Positions 41,761 through 54,008 are shown, counted from the stretch's first letter. The stretch: 64,000 nt of DNA from Cladocopium goreaui (GCA_947184155.2 CAMXCT020006563.1:334030-398029); one strand, 5' to 3'. Notes: generated by a model not told the origin, from the letters alone. Numbers and translations are program-made.

Positions 41761-41879
41761 TGACCCTCCGGTAATTTAACATAGCTATTGAAAATGGCCA
41801 TGGAAAGTTCGTGGATTTACCCAGCTAGAACATGGTGGATCTTTCCAGTTCGCTATGTAAACGTTTACCATTTCGGGTA
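41761..41879. mobile_element. F1 element, asymmetric subfamily
   Basis: Left tip TGACCCTCCGGTAATTT, right tip TTTACCATTTCGGGTA; interior GAAAGTTCGTGG and CCAGTTCGC. Confidence 0.75.
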
Positions 41880-42085
41880 CCAATAAGCCAAGAAAACATC
41901 CAATGGGCCCCAAATCGTTTCCCTGACGGATCCAGCCCATTCCACCTACTGTAGAGCTATCGTTCAGCTATCGCTGCCAAGCATCTTGCTCCTTACCATC
42001 CCAGTCCTCGCTGGGTATTGGATGGCGAGGAGATGGGGATGTCTTGGGGATGTCAATTCATCAAATATCCAAGTGGTCCAAGTGG

Positions 42086-42212
42086 TACCCGAAATGGTAA
42101 AGGTTTACAAAAAACGATGGCACATTATCATTTTATAGCTGGGTAAATCCACTAAGTCACTATTTCTATGGGCCATTTTCCAGTTCGCAAACTGTTGGTT
42201 TACCAGAGGGTA
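42086..42212. mobile_element. F1 element, asymmetric subfamily, inverted
   Basis: Left tip TACCCGAAATGGTAAAGG, the mirror of the right tip at 41861-41879. Right tip is TTTACCAGAGGGTA. Confidence 0.75.
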
Positions 42213-42922
42213 CCCCAAAATCCTTTTTAAAAAAAACAATGGGTTTGGGTACCTAAAAATCATGGGATTTGTTCAAACAAAAACCATGGTTTAGACGCTG
42301 GTTTTCACAACCCCAAAATCGTTTTTACTCAGCTCATGACCACAATCTCTGGTTGTTTTTGGGGGTCTTCAACTTTGGCCATGCCAATCTCCTTCGCGTT
42401 TGGGGGGCGCATCCAGTAATCTGGCAGGGTATCTATGGCTATGGCATTTCAACTTAAGTAGGTGACTATATCTTACTATACCATCAACTATTTAAACTTA
42501 CTATTCCATACTATTCCTCTTTAACGCATGATCTCTGCTCTCACTTTCTATTCTTGGGATCTTGACGATCTATTATCTATAGCTGGATTCCATTCCTCTT
42601 GCTATTCCATACTATTCCATATATATATATATTGATCTATTACTTCTTTTCATGACGATCCCAACTATGATTTAACATAAAAACAAGCAAACTTTGTTGA
42701 TTGATCTACCGAGAAGAAGCAATATCAGCCTCCAGTTGTCTGAAGGCAACAGCCGTACTTGTACACCCCAGGTTGGCGGTTTCAAACATATCGTTAAACC
42801 GACAAAACTCCGCATTTGCCCTGGTTAAGTCACCATTTTTCCTGGTGAAGTCTGGATTTTGAGAGGGCAACACTTACGGTAAAACCCCTGGTAAAACCCA
42901 TCGTTCATCATCGTGACAGCAC

Positions 42923-43053
42923 CAGTGAAACTCGACATCAACTGACATCCCCCTGAGGGCCTGCAGCAGCATCCGCTCCAAGCGCCTCTCGAAGTCTCGC
43001 CGGTTGCCACTCTCCGGCAGCCGGCCAGAACTGCGCTTGCAGACTCGTGGGGA
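42923..43053 (-). CDS. internal exon, unknown protein
   Basis: A GC-rich minus-strand island with charged, helical-looking residues: CKRSSGRLPESGNRRDFERR then LERMLLQALRGMSVDVEFHW. It has a CACTG|GTGCTG donor and several AG acceptors (GGCGAG, ACGAG, GCGCAG). No domain is recognised, and the opposite strand is poorer. Confidence 0.45.
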
Positions 43054-43749
43054 CTCGCCGGTAGAAACCAATGGGAAATCCACAAGAACATAGGAATATC
43101 ATTCAGTAACCATTGGGAAACCTAATATGTAGTATGAAACTATGGGAATATCAGCCATAAGTGATAGGAAATCTACATTTTGTAATGGGAAAAATAACAC
43201 ATTGATCATCATTAATCTATAGAACTGCCATGACTCGGGGAATCAGCATTGGTAGTCAAACAGAGGGAAATCCCAGTTGTTGAAAAGAAATACATGATAA
43301 TGATACATGTATGTATAGGAACATGATCAAAACATGGAGTGCGTTCGTCAGATTCGATGACCGTTGCGGGTTCTTCATAATTTTGAACTACGATGATCTG
43401 TGGCATTCCCCCTACCGACCTCCGGTAGCTGTGTTAGGTCCTTGCGTTCAGGATGTACACCCTCTGGCAAACAAACATAGGGGGGGCCTGTGCATCAACC
43501 ATCATCAACTTCTCTTCACCAGTCGGTTTACCCAACCTTTCCCAACTATTCCATGTTTTTGTTCGTTCCATCCCCATGTGTTGATGATAACTTGGCTCAT
43601 GCTCCACTTGGTTTCTGGTTCGGCCAGGCTGGGGTGTTAAAAACCAAAAAAAAAAACACATGAAACCATAATCACGCCACAAAGAAAATGTTCTTAGATC
43701 AAGTTTCACAGAATCGAACATCATTAAACCAACCACCTTAAACCACGTT

Positions 43750-43880
43750 TACCCTCTGGTAAACTAACATAACTATGGAAAATCACCATTTTCAAGCTGG
43801 CTAAATCCACGAACTTTCTAATTTTCATCCATTTTCCAGTTCGCAAACTGTTAGTCACTGTTAGTCATAACCAGAGGGTA
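43750..43880. mobile_element. F1 TIR element
   Basis: Consensus tips. The right arm has a duplicated CTGTTAGTCA. Confidence 0.8.
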
Positions 43881-43904
43881 TACCATCCATTTCATGGCCC
43901 AAAA

Positions 43905-44050
43905 AAAGGTACCCCATGAACTTGACCCCCGGTGTGCCCAACGGACACCTGTGCGCAGGTGCCGGACTGGTGGGCTGTGCATAGCGCGAGCGGATCTGGA
44001 CGAAGCGACGATGGCGCTGGAAGTCGCCTTAAGATCCAATACTCGAGAAG
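43905..44050 (+). CDS. possible exon between two F1 elements
   Basis: GC-rich island filling most of the 179-bp gap between F1 copies. The plus frame reads ELDPRCAQRTPVRRCRTGGL then CIARADLDEATMALEVALRS. The frame stays open into the next F1 end (GVPSGKLT then stop). The minus strand is also open. Product unknown. Confidence 0.3.
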
Positions 44051-44059
44051 AATTAGGAG

Positions 44060-44163
44060 TACCCTCTGGTAAACTAACATAGCTATTGAAAATGACCATT
44101 TATAGTGGATTTTCCCATTAATCATGGTGATTTTCAATAGCTATGTTAAATTACCAGAGGGTA
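44060..44163. mobile_element. F1 TIR element, near-consensus
   Basis: One of the most regular copies, with arms matching almost base for base. Confidence 0.9.
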
Positions 44164-45338
44164 ACTTATTTGGATTATTATAGTAATATGGGATAATCAT
44201 AATAATAGTAATATGGGATAGTAATATGGATTATGATTATAGTAATTATAGTATATACTTATTTGTATAATAATTATCGTCCCATGATCATCCCATGATC
44301 ATCCCATTATTATCCAAAAAAACGGAATAATATTCGCCCATTATGAAATTGGATGTAACTTACCAAAAAGTCTTCAGACTGCAATGTCGTGGGTCCCACT
44401 AATCTGGATTATTTGTTTTGTCATCATGAAATCCCCCATTCTCTGGTAAAAAAACACATTATTGGATAACTGGAGTAAGTCGACACCCATCATTCTAGTC
44501 ACTATATGGTCATCCAATTATCTGTTATTATCCCATTATTCGATAAGAACTTAGCAATTGTTCTAACTGGAGTAATGGGGTAAAGCCAATAATGGGATAT
44601 CTAATGTATGACATTAATCAAAATGGGCCTTTTTTAATGGACGACTATGTGCCATAAACCATTCCCAATAGAGCTTTCTCCTTGTGATTTTTTCGGTGAT
44701 TTCCGCAATGGGACGATTGAAGAGGACCACCCGAAAAGGGATCGTTAATGGGATGATTTATTATGGGGTTTACCACATGATTAGCCCCTTAATGGGTTTC
44801 ACCCATGGATTAACCCATGGACTAATGGATGGCAATATTTTTTTGGGGGTTTATTAACATGGGTTTGTCTGAAACTCATGAACCAAACAAAAATATGTTC
44901 ATGATTCATGATTCTTTTCCTCATGAAGCTGGCCATGTTTCGAGGATTTTCGAGGTATCCAGGTATCTTCTGCCAATATCAGCCTGGGGATTTGCCATAT
45001 ACGAGCAATCTCTGCGGATTGCTTAATACTATGGGAATTCGAGTTTATTAATAATTAATATATACATGAATGATTGCTTAATACTATGGACTATTTCATC
45101 TAATGATGTTTGAAGAAATTTAAGTGGCTCAGAAGTGATGGCTAGTAACTGGGTCTGTTGGCCGTGGCCACCCACGGCCATGTTTCTTGGTGAACCAACC
45201 GAAGCCGGACCGAAGCACCACCCCTATATGCAAACCATCTCTGTGATGCTGTAAACCGAACGAGATTTATGTGATTTTCGGGGACCCAACATTTCGACTC
45301 CGGAATTGGAAGCAATTTTTGGAGGTGATTATGCTGAT
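44164..45338. other. no gene recognised
   Basis: Low-complexity ATTATTATAGTAATATGG and ATCCCATTATT sequence dominates to about 44800. The remainder shows no exon. Confidence 0.45.
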
Positions 45339-45446
45339 CTAAGTGGTGGTTGAGCCCTACCCCCCTGAAAAATATGAGTTCGTCAGATTGGATCATCATC
45401 CCAACTATTGGGGAAAATAAAATTCATGTTCCAAACCACCAACCAG
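45339..45446. mobile_element. F2 element, left tip decayed
   Basis: Left end AAGTGGTGGTTGAGCCC, complete right end. Confidence 0.75.
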
Positions 45447-45454
45447 TGATTAGT

Positions 45455-45491
45455 TGATACTATATGATATTATATGATATTATATGATATT
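45455..45491. repeat. TATGATATTA tandem
   Basis: Three to four 10-bp units directly after an F2 element. Confidence 0.8.
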
Positions 45492-46129
45492 ATGTGGGGG
45501 AACATCCAAATTATAATTACTATTGATAATTACTATTGTTGATCCAATCATGCGGTAGTGATGTCAGTAGTTGTGATCTTAACAACCAACGTTGGAAAAT
45601 GACATGTGGAAGTGGCTTGGGTTTACCAACAAGCGCTTCAAGTGCAAACCAAAAATAAGAGTAAACTTGGATGAACGCACCCAAAAATTGGAAAAACATG
45701 CAATGGGTCAAAATGATTGTACCTAAACTTGAATGGTTCAATATGGTTCAATACTAAAAGTAACAAGATTTCTCGGTCCATTGGTAGAATCACGTTGACC
45801 CCAAAACTCAGCAGTCCAGAAGTGGGAATCATCAATTTTGCACATTTAGGGATAACGACTGTTATAGGAATGGGTGGAATTCCACTTTCCTCGCAGACCT
45901 AGTGCTTTGAAAGCTGATAATTCCTTGTCAGTGTTGGGTTTCGCATCACTGAATCAGCACAAAGGAAGGTGAGTCAAGCAATCAATGCGGGCAATTTAAG
46001 ACAAACTAAATGGGAAATAAACGTCCTGAAATGTAGAATTAAAAGGACTATGAATTTTCAGGGATGATTTTGTTAGAATTCTTTAGGAGTCAACAAAGAC
46101 ACTAAATAGTGACTTTAGGGATGGTTCCC

Positions 46130-46300
46130 CTCACTAACCACAATCTACAGGTAGTCTCCCCTTGGCCAAGCTTCGTTCTTGCTCCTGCCGCTGCACCGCA
46201 GCAGACGGCTTCATGTTCTCGACCCTCTGCTGGTGTCGTAGAATCTGCAAGGCTGGGGGTATCTACCAGCATTTTCAGTTGTAGATCCCTCTGCGTTGCT
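46130..46300. other. coding-like island, strand unclear
   Basis: Minus frame LKMLVDTPSLADSTTPAEGR, plus frame PAAAPQQTASCSRPSAGVVE. A CTACAG acceptor precedes the plus reading. Likely an exon, but unresolved. Confidence 0.3.
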
Positions 46301-46579
46301 GGAATCCACATCTTTGCTTTCCAAATCCACATTAATGTCCTCGTTAAAAGGAGGACTTTTGAGGGAAAAATCCCAAGTTTTCTCAATTAAATCCCATAAC
46401 ATGTCTTTGTTTCAGACTCAAATCACCATGTTTCCCCAGTACTGTGCCCCAAACCCACCGTTTTTTGGTGAAATACCTGACATCCCCATGGTGTTTTGGA
46501 CCTGCAGTGTTTCCTCATAGTCCAGGCCCAGCAAGGCAGTCCCTCCTGGAGTTGTCCCCCAAGCTGGGGCCCCTCAGGG

Positions 46580-46689
46580 AGCTAAGTTGGTGAACAAAAT
46601 TCCAATTTCACTATGGTTTATGGTACGCAAAAAAACTATAGTTACTGGGGTTTATCAACCAATTTATAACTGGGGGGGTCCACATTGTA
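46580..46689. mobile_element. F3 element, left tip lost
   Basis: AAGTTGGTGAACAAAATTCC to GGGGGGGTCCACATTGTAG. Confidence 0.65.
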
Positions 46690-47406
46690 GTAACTGGTTT
46701 AAAAAAAAAAAAAATACAGCTGGGGGGGCACACTACTGGTTTATGATACCAATACCTAGGTTTATGATACTTGATTATACTGTGGTTGATGATAATTCCA
46801 ATACCTATGGTTTGAAAAACAACCTTACAGATGGGGGGGCACACGGTATGGCTATTAAAATACTATGTATATATTATATATATATGTGTGTGTTTATACT
46901 GTGAATTATTATAGATACTTAATAATAAATTTGGATTAAAAAACATCATAATAATAACAATAATAGCATGGATATGGATATTATATCCCATTCTTGTCCT
47001 ACTAATAGTGGGTTTTCCTAATAATATGTCCCAATATTTACATAATATTGTTAGGTTTAACACATGGAAAAATAGATAAAAATAGTGGTACAGCGTGCAC
47101 CCAACAATGGATGTTTATTTCATTGGGTTTTCTGTCTAATGTGCATTCGCAACAAATGTTTATTGGGTAGACCGCATGCCATTGTTCGAACTGGGGTAAC
47201 GTGGGAAACCCCAACAATAATTGGATATAGTCTTAGTTGATATAGTACGGATATTAATGGGATAATATAGATTAATATGGGATAATAGTGGGATAATAAT
47301 GGATGACAAGCACAATAAACCATTCCCAATTGAGGTAACCATGAAATTGGGTACTGTGAATGGGATGATGTAAAATGACCCCCGATGGTGAAAAAGGTTC
47401 AATCAT

Positions 47407-47514
47407 TACCCTCTGGTAAACTAACATGGCTGTGGAAAATCACTAGTTTCATAGGTAAATCAAGTATAAATGGGCCATTTTCTATAGCAAACCGTTAGTC
47501 ATAACCGGAGGGTA
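47407..47514. mobile_element. F1 TIR element
   Basis: Left tip consensus, right tip CCGGAGGGTA. Confidence 0.8.
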
Positions 47515-47782
47515 TCCCATGCTCCTAGTAATAAACTCACCCATTCCATGGTCCCTATGTGTAAATTCTCGACCACGGTCTAATACTAACCCCCAAAAAA
47601 GATGTTTAGAATTTATAGTAACAAAACGGATTGCTCTAAGTAAGTTTTAATAGTAAGATTCCAAAAAATACATTCCGTATGATTACAATGGTTGGATAGT
47701 GATTTGCCCTCAAAGATTGGATAGTGATTGGGGGATACATTTTCGGATACAATGGGGATATGATGGGATTACAATGGGATCA

Positions 47783-47907
47783 TACAATGTGGGGCCCCCC
47801 AGTTATAAATTGGTTCATAAACCCCAGTAACTATAGTTGTAAGTACCATAAACCATAGTTATTGGAGTTATAAACCAACTTAGCTATCTAGGGGGCCCCA
47901 CTTTGTA
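47783..47907. mobile_element. F3 TIR element, near-consensus
   Basis: TACAATGTGGGGCCCCCC and GGGGGCCCCACTTTGTA, core ACTATAGTTGTAAGTACCAT. Confidence 0.9.
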
Positions 47908-48584
47908 CAATCTTCTGCCCTTCATATTAAACGCCCGAATTCTATAATTCTATGGTCCCGACTATGTGTAAATGCCCGACGAAACCATGGTTTCGGGGGT
48001 GTTTGATATTATATACGGGGATGGGATTATAGTAGTAACTGCCAAAAAGATATTTAGAAAAAAAAAACCTTATCACTCTTTTAAAAAAGAACCTATCCTT
48101 TTAAATGTTGCCATAAAACAATGGTTAGATAGTGATGGGATTTTTCGATGGAGGTGATGGACAGTGGTGACATTTTTTTGGTGGGCGGTTTTTTTATGGG
48201 GAGATGGGGATCAAATGGAAGGACTGGTTATTACCATACATGGGTTGTAAAATGTCTATACAACCCATTGGGCCCCCCCCCAAAAAAAAAAAAATGTAGT
48301 TTTTCCATGTATGGAAAATTCACAAAAAAAAACAATGGAATGAGGGGTTACCAGATTTCAATACATTTCATTCCGTAGATGATCCAAGTCCCTTTTGAAT
48401 CCTTTTGAGGGAGTGTTTGGGGATGTTGTGCTAAAAAATGGGGGTGCCCCCGGATCATCTGATTTTCGGATGTTCAATTATAAACCCTCCATTTTCAGGT
48501 ACAGTAGCCTCATTTCAGGAAACCTCATTGAAACCTCCATATTCCACAGCGCTTCTCACGGGTTCTCCCCGATGACCCCCAGTT

Positions 48585-48660
48585 GCTCAGCCTTTCAGAA
48601 GCGGCCGACGGGTCAAGCAGGGCGCAGAGGCGGACGAGTGCATGGCGCTCGGATTCCGAA
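48585..48660 (-). CDS. possible exon, unknown
   Basis: Minus frame SESERHALVRLCALLDPSAA then SER, with a TCTGAAAG|GCTGAG junction that could be a GC donor. Short; product unknown. Confidence 0.3.
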
Positions 48661-48709
48661 AAAATTGCTGATTTTTTCCATGATTCCATCTTCAATATTA
48701 TGTAATCCC

Positions 48710-48795
48710 TATGGATCCAGCCGTACCTTCTGAAAGGAAGTACGACTGGTGTGTGATGACGTGACTCGGGGGTTAGGCTAAGTAGCTTCTCAGAC
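48710..48795. repeat. F10 repeat, copy 2
   Basis: ATGGATCCAGCCGTACCTTC through GATGACGTGACTCGGGGGTT, shared with 41560-41650. Confidence 0.6.
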
Positions 48796-49350
48796 AGTGG
48801 CCATGGATCCATGGGGAATGAGTAATCGAAATTCCATGTTTCATCAAAATGATGAGGATTTCCATGGGGACTCCATGATTGATCTGGCAGCCATGGCAGG
48901 CCGGCGCGAATCTGACAAATCCAAAACCAGCTCCGTTCAGTGAACGCCAGTTTTAGTGTTTAAGATTGGAAAATCAACCCAGAAAGCATGATGGATTCCA
49001 TGGAGAAAATCCGGGCCTGGTTTCACTGTTTCACTGCGGATAGCTCCTGCCAAGTGGTAGCGAAACTTTCATGCTGAGCCGATGCCGAAAAAATTCCCAG
49101 TCCATGTTCTGAGCCATCGAAGCGCTACGGAAGGGGCTGAGGATTGATGGTGATGGGTCAAAATTAAAGACCTGGGGACCACAGATCTTAGTCTATAGTT
49201 AGTAATAACCATCTAGTATTGGGGTACCTAATTTTGACTCATACCCTGATCAGATATCGAATCAAGCCATTCCCCCGGAATCGGGGCCTAAACATCCCGC
49301 TTCGACCATATGGTGGAATTGCTAGGAATTGCTAGGAATCTAACTGGAGG

Positions 49351-49466
49351 TGTCCGTAAACGGAACATGGGGGTACCCCGGGTCGTCCATTGATTGATGG
49401 ATTTTCCCATGGAAAGATTCACCATCCAGCTATGGGGGCAGCCCCCATTTCTGGAAACAGAAATGG
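49351..49466. mobile_element. F4 element, diverged
   Basis: GGAACATGGGGGTACCCCGG, then GGATTTTCCCATGGAAAGAT, and CCCCCATTTCTGGAAACAG; matches 29604-29705 in the centre. Confidence 0.55.
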
Positions 49467-49499
49467 AGACCACTATGGCCATGGAGCAGCCCTGGAAGT

Positions 49500-50378
49500 G
49501 GTGACGGGATTCCTGGCTGGATGACCAACAAAAAAGGTTGATGGAATCCCCAATAGGTTGATCAACAAAAGAGGTTAATAAGCTGTGCTACTTATGGTTG
49601 AGAATCCCTAAAAATGGCTAGCTACTTATAATTATATATAATGTCATAGCCCAGTGGTTTTAATAACATGTCATAGGGAATTATCATAACATGTTACTGA
49701 TGGTTATATATCTTATATAATGCCCAGTGTTTTTTTCTGCCCTAAAAAATCGTCAACAAGCGTTGAACGCAGCCCCTGGACTCTACTCCTTGCCCCGTAA
49801 CGAAGGCCTTGCTTCATGATTTCTGAGATGGACATGAGGTACCCCTGGGTTAAGGTAGGCCACTGCTGGTATGCAAGAAATATTAATTATCATTGAATCA
49901 TTGATATTAATTCATTGAAGGCTTAGGTGTCTATCATAGTTCACCATCTTTGGCACTCACATTGTACTGTAGCAGTCTTGCTGTCATGACCGAGCCATGA
50001 CCAAGGTTTTGAACCACTTCTGACGTGGAACCTCTATGTCTGATGTCAAATCCAGATCATGCTCAAATCATCATATTCACTTCATTCTTCACTGTGAAAT
50101 CAGTGACGTCCCCAAAAAAAAATGTGAACATCCCAATGTATTGATGATTTTTCATATATTTTCATAGCTTCACCATCCTTAACCCTCTACGTCTTGACGT
50201 CCAACACTCCCAAGCTGGGCTGACCCAAAACTTCTGTATGGGCCGCCCTTCATAGAGTCGATCCAGGCTCCAGCCTCACGTCACCAAAACTGTGTCCAGT
50301 TTGCCTTCAAAACCAGATGAATTCTGTATGGTCTTCTCCTCAAAAGATTGGTATTTCATGGTATTATGATGTATCATG
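49500..50378. other. no gene recognised
   Basis: No exon candidate and no recognised element. Confidence 0.4.
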
Positions 50379-50476
50379 ATGGTAAACTAACATAACTATG
50401 GAAAATCACCATTTTCAATGGGTAAATCCACTATAAATGGTCATTTTCAATAGCTATTTGACATAACCAGAGGGTA
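50379..50476. mobile_element. F1 element, left tip lost
   Basis: Begins GATGGTAAACTAACATAAC; right tip ATAACCAGAGGGTA intact. Confidence 0.8.
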
Positions 50477-50590
50477 TCATGATGGTATTTGTCCCCAAAA
50501 TCTATCAACATGTCCGACATGTCCCAATCGAAATAGATGGATGATACCGGATGATCATGAACTGGTCCTGGGATACCTGTGACGTCACAG

Positions 50591-50630
50591 CCATGGTCGA
50601 TCCCACTGCGCGGCGCAAGGGCCATTGCGA
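50591..50630 (+). CDS. unknown plus-strand gene, exon a
   Basis: 40 nt between a TCACAG acceptor and a GTGAGT donor. Reads MVDPTARRKGHC plus a split Glu codon. The ATG at 50593 could be the start. The split codon is completed correctly by the exon at 51044. Confidence 0.45.
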
Positions 50631-51043
50631 GTGAGTCAGCTCCCCCCATTTCTTCGCGCTGTCTTCATGACGTTCGAATGGTAAAACTTGGTGCCGTATG
50701 TTCATTCTGGAATCCCAGATCCGTCATTTTTCTGCTGATGAATGCAGATATGCAGTGCTTTTCTTTGACATAATTACTTGATATTACTTGGAGCTGTTGA
50801 CAAATCCAGAATCAGAGAGAACAAAGGCTACAAGATACTTCCAAACTCGGCAGAAAAGAATGGAAAAGAGAGATTTTGTTCAGTGCTCCGCGGAAGCAGA
50901 ACGCTGATGGGATCTGACATGTGCCACAACTTTGTTTCACAGGATGTTGAAGAGGCTACATCTGACTGTTCGACATTTCCACTGAAATTTGATAAGCTGA
51001 GCACCTTCCAACTGAAACAGCTCTAAACTGTCCCAGTCTTCAG

Positions 51044-51160
51044 ATGCCGCATGCCATCATCCCACGGCGGGCGCCGAATTTCTGTGGACAGCGACGCGTT
51101 TCTGTGGGCTCGGGAGGCGCTCGGGAGGCGACCGACAGCAACAGAATACATCAACATACG
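51044..51160 (+). CDS. unknown plus-strand gene, exon b
   Basis: 117 nt between a TTCAG acceptor and a canonical GTAAGT donor. Reads CRMPSSHGGRR then ISVDSDAFLWAREALGRR and PTATEYINI. It enters and leaves in phase with its neighbours. GC-rich compared with flanks. No family recognised. Confidence 0.55.
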
Positions 51161-51249
51161 GTAAGTGGTTGCGAAATCCGAGAAACCACCAAAAGTATGG
51201 TTGGTATCCTATGAATAATGGGATGTTTACCACCTATCAACTGGTGCAG

Positions 51250-51287
51250 GATTCTTCCACAAACAACGAAAGATTCCAAAGCTCAAG
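51250..51287 (+). CDS. unknown plus-strand gene, exon c
   Basis: 38 nt after a GTGCAG acceptor; the first base completes the Arg codon split after exon b. Reads ILPQTTKDSKAQ and ends at AAG|GTAGAA. Short, so weaker evidence. Confidence 0.35.
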
Positions 51288-51617
51288 GTAGAAACTCCCC
51301 ATATTCAAGTGCCTCGTGAGACCCAGAAACGCATCATGCTGAGGCAATGCCTTCGGCAATTCCGCTTAGGCCCCCATTGGGTCACTGATGAACTCGGCTG
51401 TTTTTCGAGTTCAGTTCCCGCAATAGCAAAGGCCATAAAATCACTTTGGAAAAAAAGAATTAAAAGAGTCGTCGTGTCATCTCATCACTTCTCATTGCTT
51501 GCTTCTTTGGCACATGGAAAAGGAGGCAAGGCAATCCAAGAGCTTCCGAGTCTGCAAATTTTGAGCTGTGCCATCCTTATCTGGTCAGGCCTTAGGCCCT
51601 ACATCTGGCACTATGTG

Positions 51618-51650
51618 TACCCTCTGGTAAACTATACATCACTATATGTA
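51618..51650. mobile_element. F1 left-end fragment
   Basis: TACCCTCTGGTAAACTATAC only; the rest is missing. Confidence 0.6.
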
Positions 51651-51713
51651 TTTCCCATAAATATCCCATTTGTTGTTGGCTAAATCCCTATGAATCACCA
51701 TACAATTCCATGA

Positions 51714-51837
51714 ATCTGAGTAAATTATGATATTTCACTAACCTGAATAGTAAGGCCTTTTGGGGATGCTTCCCCTTGTTAACCATGATTCCAGGGTTCG
51801 GGAGAACAGGGTTCGGTCGTGATCAAATTTACCCAGA
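51714..51837. mobile_element. F5 TIR element
   Basis: CTGAGTAAATTATGATATTT to AAATTTACCCAG, with CACTAACCTGAATAG inside. Confidence 0.75.
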
Positions 51838-51918
51838 TGAATCCATCAAATAATTTGTTGTTGGCTAAATCCCTATGAATCACTGAATCACCATAAAATT
51901 CCATGAATCCATCGATCG

Positions 51919-52030
51919 TAAGCCACTGATTTTTCTGGAAACCCTGCTGAATCGAGCTCCGGGATGGCCATGGTACCAGCTGGCGGCCCACTTAGCACAC
52001 CTGCTTATCCGTCTCGAGGCTCACCGTCGC
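51919..52030 (+). CDS. unknown plus-strand gene, exon d
   Basis: Plus frame after a GTAAG acceptor: LIFLETLLNRAPGWPWYQLA then AHLAHLLIRLEAHRRSS. Hydrophobic and helical. It follows an F5 element. Its phase does not join exon c directly, so an exon may be missing between them or this is a separate gene. The 3' limit is uncertain. Confidence 0.4.
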
Positions 52031-52098
52031 AGTTCGACCTCGGTCACGAGGACTCCAATCATTGGGGTTAGGAAAACTTGTAGGAAACCTCCAAAAAT

Positions 52099-52190
52099 AT
52101 CTGGGTAAATCTGGAATATTTAACACTAACCTTAAAAAAGTTCGGCCATAGAAGGGGATGATTTCCCTTATTAACCATGATGAACCAGGA
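52099..52190. mobile_element. F5 element, right end lost
   Basis: CTGGGTAAATCTGGAATATT then GTTCGGCCATAGAAGGGGAT. Confidence 0.6.
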
Positions 52191-52390
52191 GAACCGGAAA
52201 AAAACAGGCGACCCGACCCGGTGGTTTTTTCAAAGCCAGTCCCCCAGTCTACGATGATCCAAAAATTACCAACGGTTGGTGGTTGAGCCCCAATAATATA
52301 TGGTTAATATACCTGGTTAATAATGGTTAATATTAAATATATATATATATTAATGGTTATTATATGGTTAATGATGGTTTTCGTGATAAT

Positions 52391-52515
52391 CTGCTTGGTG
52401 GTTGACCTACCCAACCCCTCTGAAAAATCATGGACCGAATCGTTAGTTGGGATGATGAAATTCCCAACTGAATGGAAAGTCATAATCCATTCATGTTCCA
52501 GTCACCACCAACCAG
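52391..52515. mobile_element. F2 TIR element
   Basis: CTGCTTGGTGGTTGACCTAC to CACCACCAACCAG. A further F2 left-end fragment sits at 52273-52290. Confidence 0.75.
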
Positions 52516-53288
52516 TTCTTGGTTAACGTCCATTTGTTTGAGAACGGTCAAACCCTTTAAGCAACAAATCCCCATAACTTTCTTGCTGAATGGGCCAATT
52601 AACATTGTCCCTGTTATATCTACGTTATATCCCGTTATATACCCCTATGTTTGTTTCTGAAATCTCAACTGTTCATGGTTAAATCCCCAACTTATCTTGA
52701 TTGATGGGGCAAGTACCCGAATAAATCAAATAAATTCAAATAAGATGGTTGGTTTCACCATTTTTGCCCATAAATCACGAAAAAAAACGAGTTTCCCCTG
52801 CGAATTTGCCCAACCCCAAGCACTTTCAATCCTCCAAGTGGTCGTTCAAATGTTCCTACGATATCCCAGCATACCACTATGTTTTGTTGCTTAAATCCTC
52901 AATTTTCCATGTGGAAAATCCTCCCGTTGCGAGTTCAGTGGCTTACTATATACCCAACAAAAAAGTGCGTTTATACATTATCCCTATCCCCATTATATTA
53001 TAATGCCATATACATAATGGGACATAATAGTGGGATTCATTATACTATATAATTCTATTATATCCCATTATTCATTATATCTATACATTGTCCCTATCAT
53101 TATCCCTATCATTATATCCCACCATTATATCCCATCATCTATATACTTGCCATTCATTGTTGTTGCACAGATCCGCAGCCAATCCGCAGATAGGGGCCAA
53201 CTGGCTATGCACTAGTTGAGTGGCTTAGTATATATATATATTATATTATATATATACCCAACTATAGCGACTATAGTATGTTTATACA
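52516..53288. other. no gene recognised
   Basis: AT-rich; contains CATTATATCCCATTAT-type low-complexity sequence near 53035-53140. Confidence 0.4.
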
Positions 53289-53357
53289 TTCCAACCAACC
53301 AACCAACCAACCAAGCAACCAAGCAACCAAGCAACCAAGCAACCAACCAACCAACCA
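53289..53357. repeat. (CCAA)n and CAAGCAAC array
   Basis: CCAA units flank four CAAGCAAC units. Confidence 0.95.
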
Positions 53358-53599
53358 TACTTAACCATACTTCACCAAGCCCAGCCACTTTCAATCCTCC
53401 AATCATTGGTAAAATCACCGGTGAAATCCATGGTTTCCACTGGCAACAGATTTTCCCGTGCCCCCCATCCTCCAAGTGGCCAACAAAAAAAGTTCAGTGG
53501 CTTACTATTGATGGATTAATGGATTTTTTTATGGTGATTCAGTGATTCATAGGGATTTAGCCAACAACAAATTGGATATTTATGGGAAATACATGGAAA

Positions 53600-53707
53600 T
53601 ACCCTCTAGTAAACTAACAGTTTGCTATTGAAAGTTGCCATTTAGTTCGTTGATTTATCCATAGAAAATATTGATTTTCCACAGTTATGTTTGTTTACCA
53701 GAGGGTA
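53600..53707. mobile_element. F1 TIR element
   Basis: Left tip TACCCTCTAGTAAAC, right tip consensus; interior CAGTTTGCTATTGAAAG. Confidence 0.85.
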
Positions 53708-54008
53708 CTATATACCCAACTACAGTATAGTATGTTTATACATTATCCCTACCCTCATTATATCCCATGTATCATTATCCCAAATTATCCCCTATCTTTA
53801 TGACAGATCATCCCAGTCCCTACTACTATAATGTGTTTATACATTATCATCATCATCCCCATACTGTGTATCTAACTATTTGGTGTGTTTATACGTTCTC
53901 CCGATGCCCACAATATATACTATATACTTAATATACTCAATATACTTAATATACTCAATATACTTCATATATACTTAATATACTTCATATACCCAACTAT
54001 AGTATCCC

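Noticed and set aside
51309-51683. 124-codon plus frame starting MPRETQKRIM
   Set aside because: It runs into an F1 fragment, lacks splice context, and its phase does not fit the neighbouring exons.
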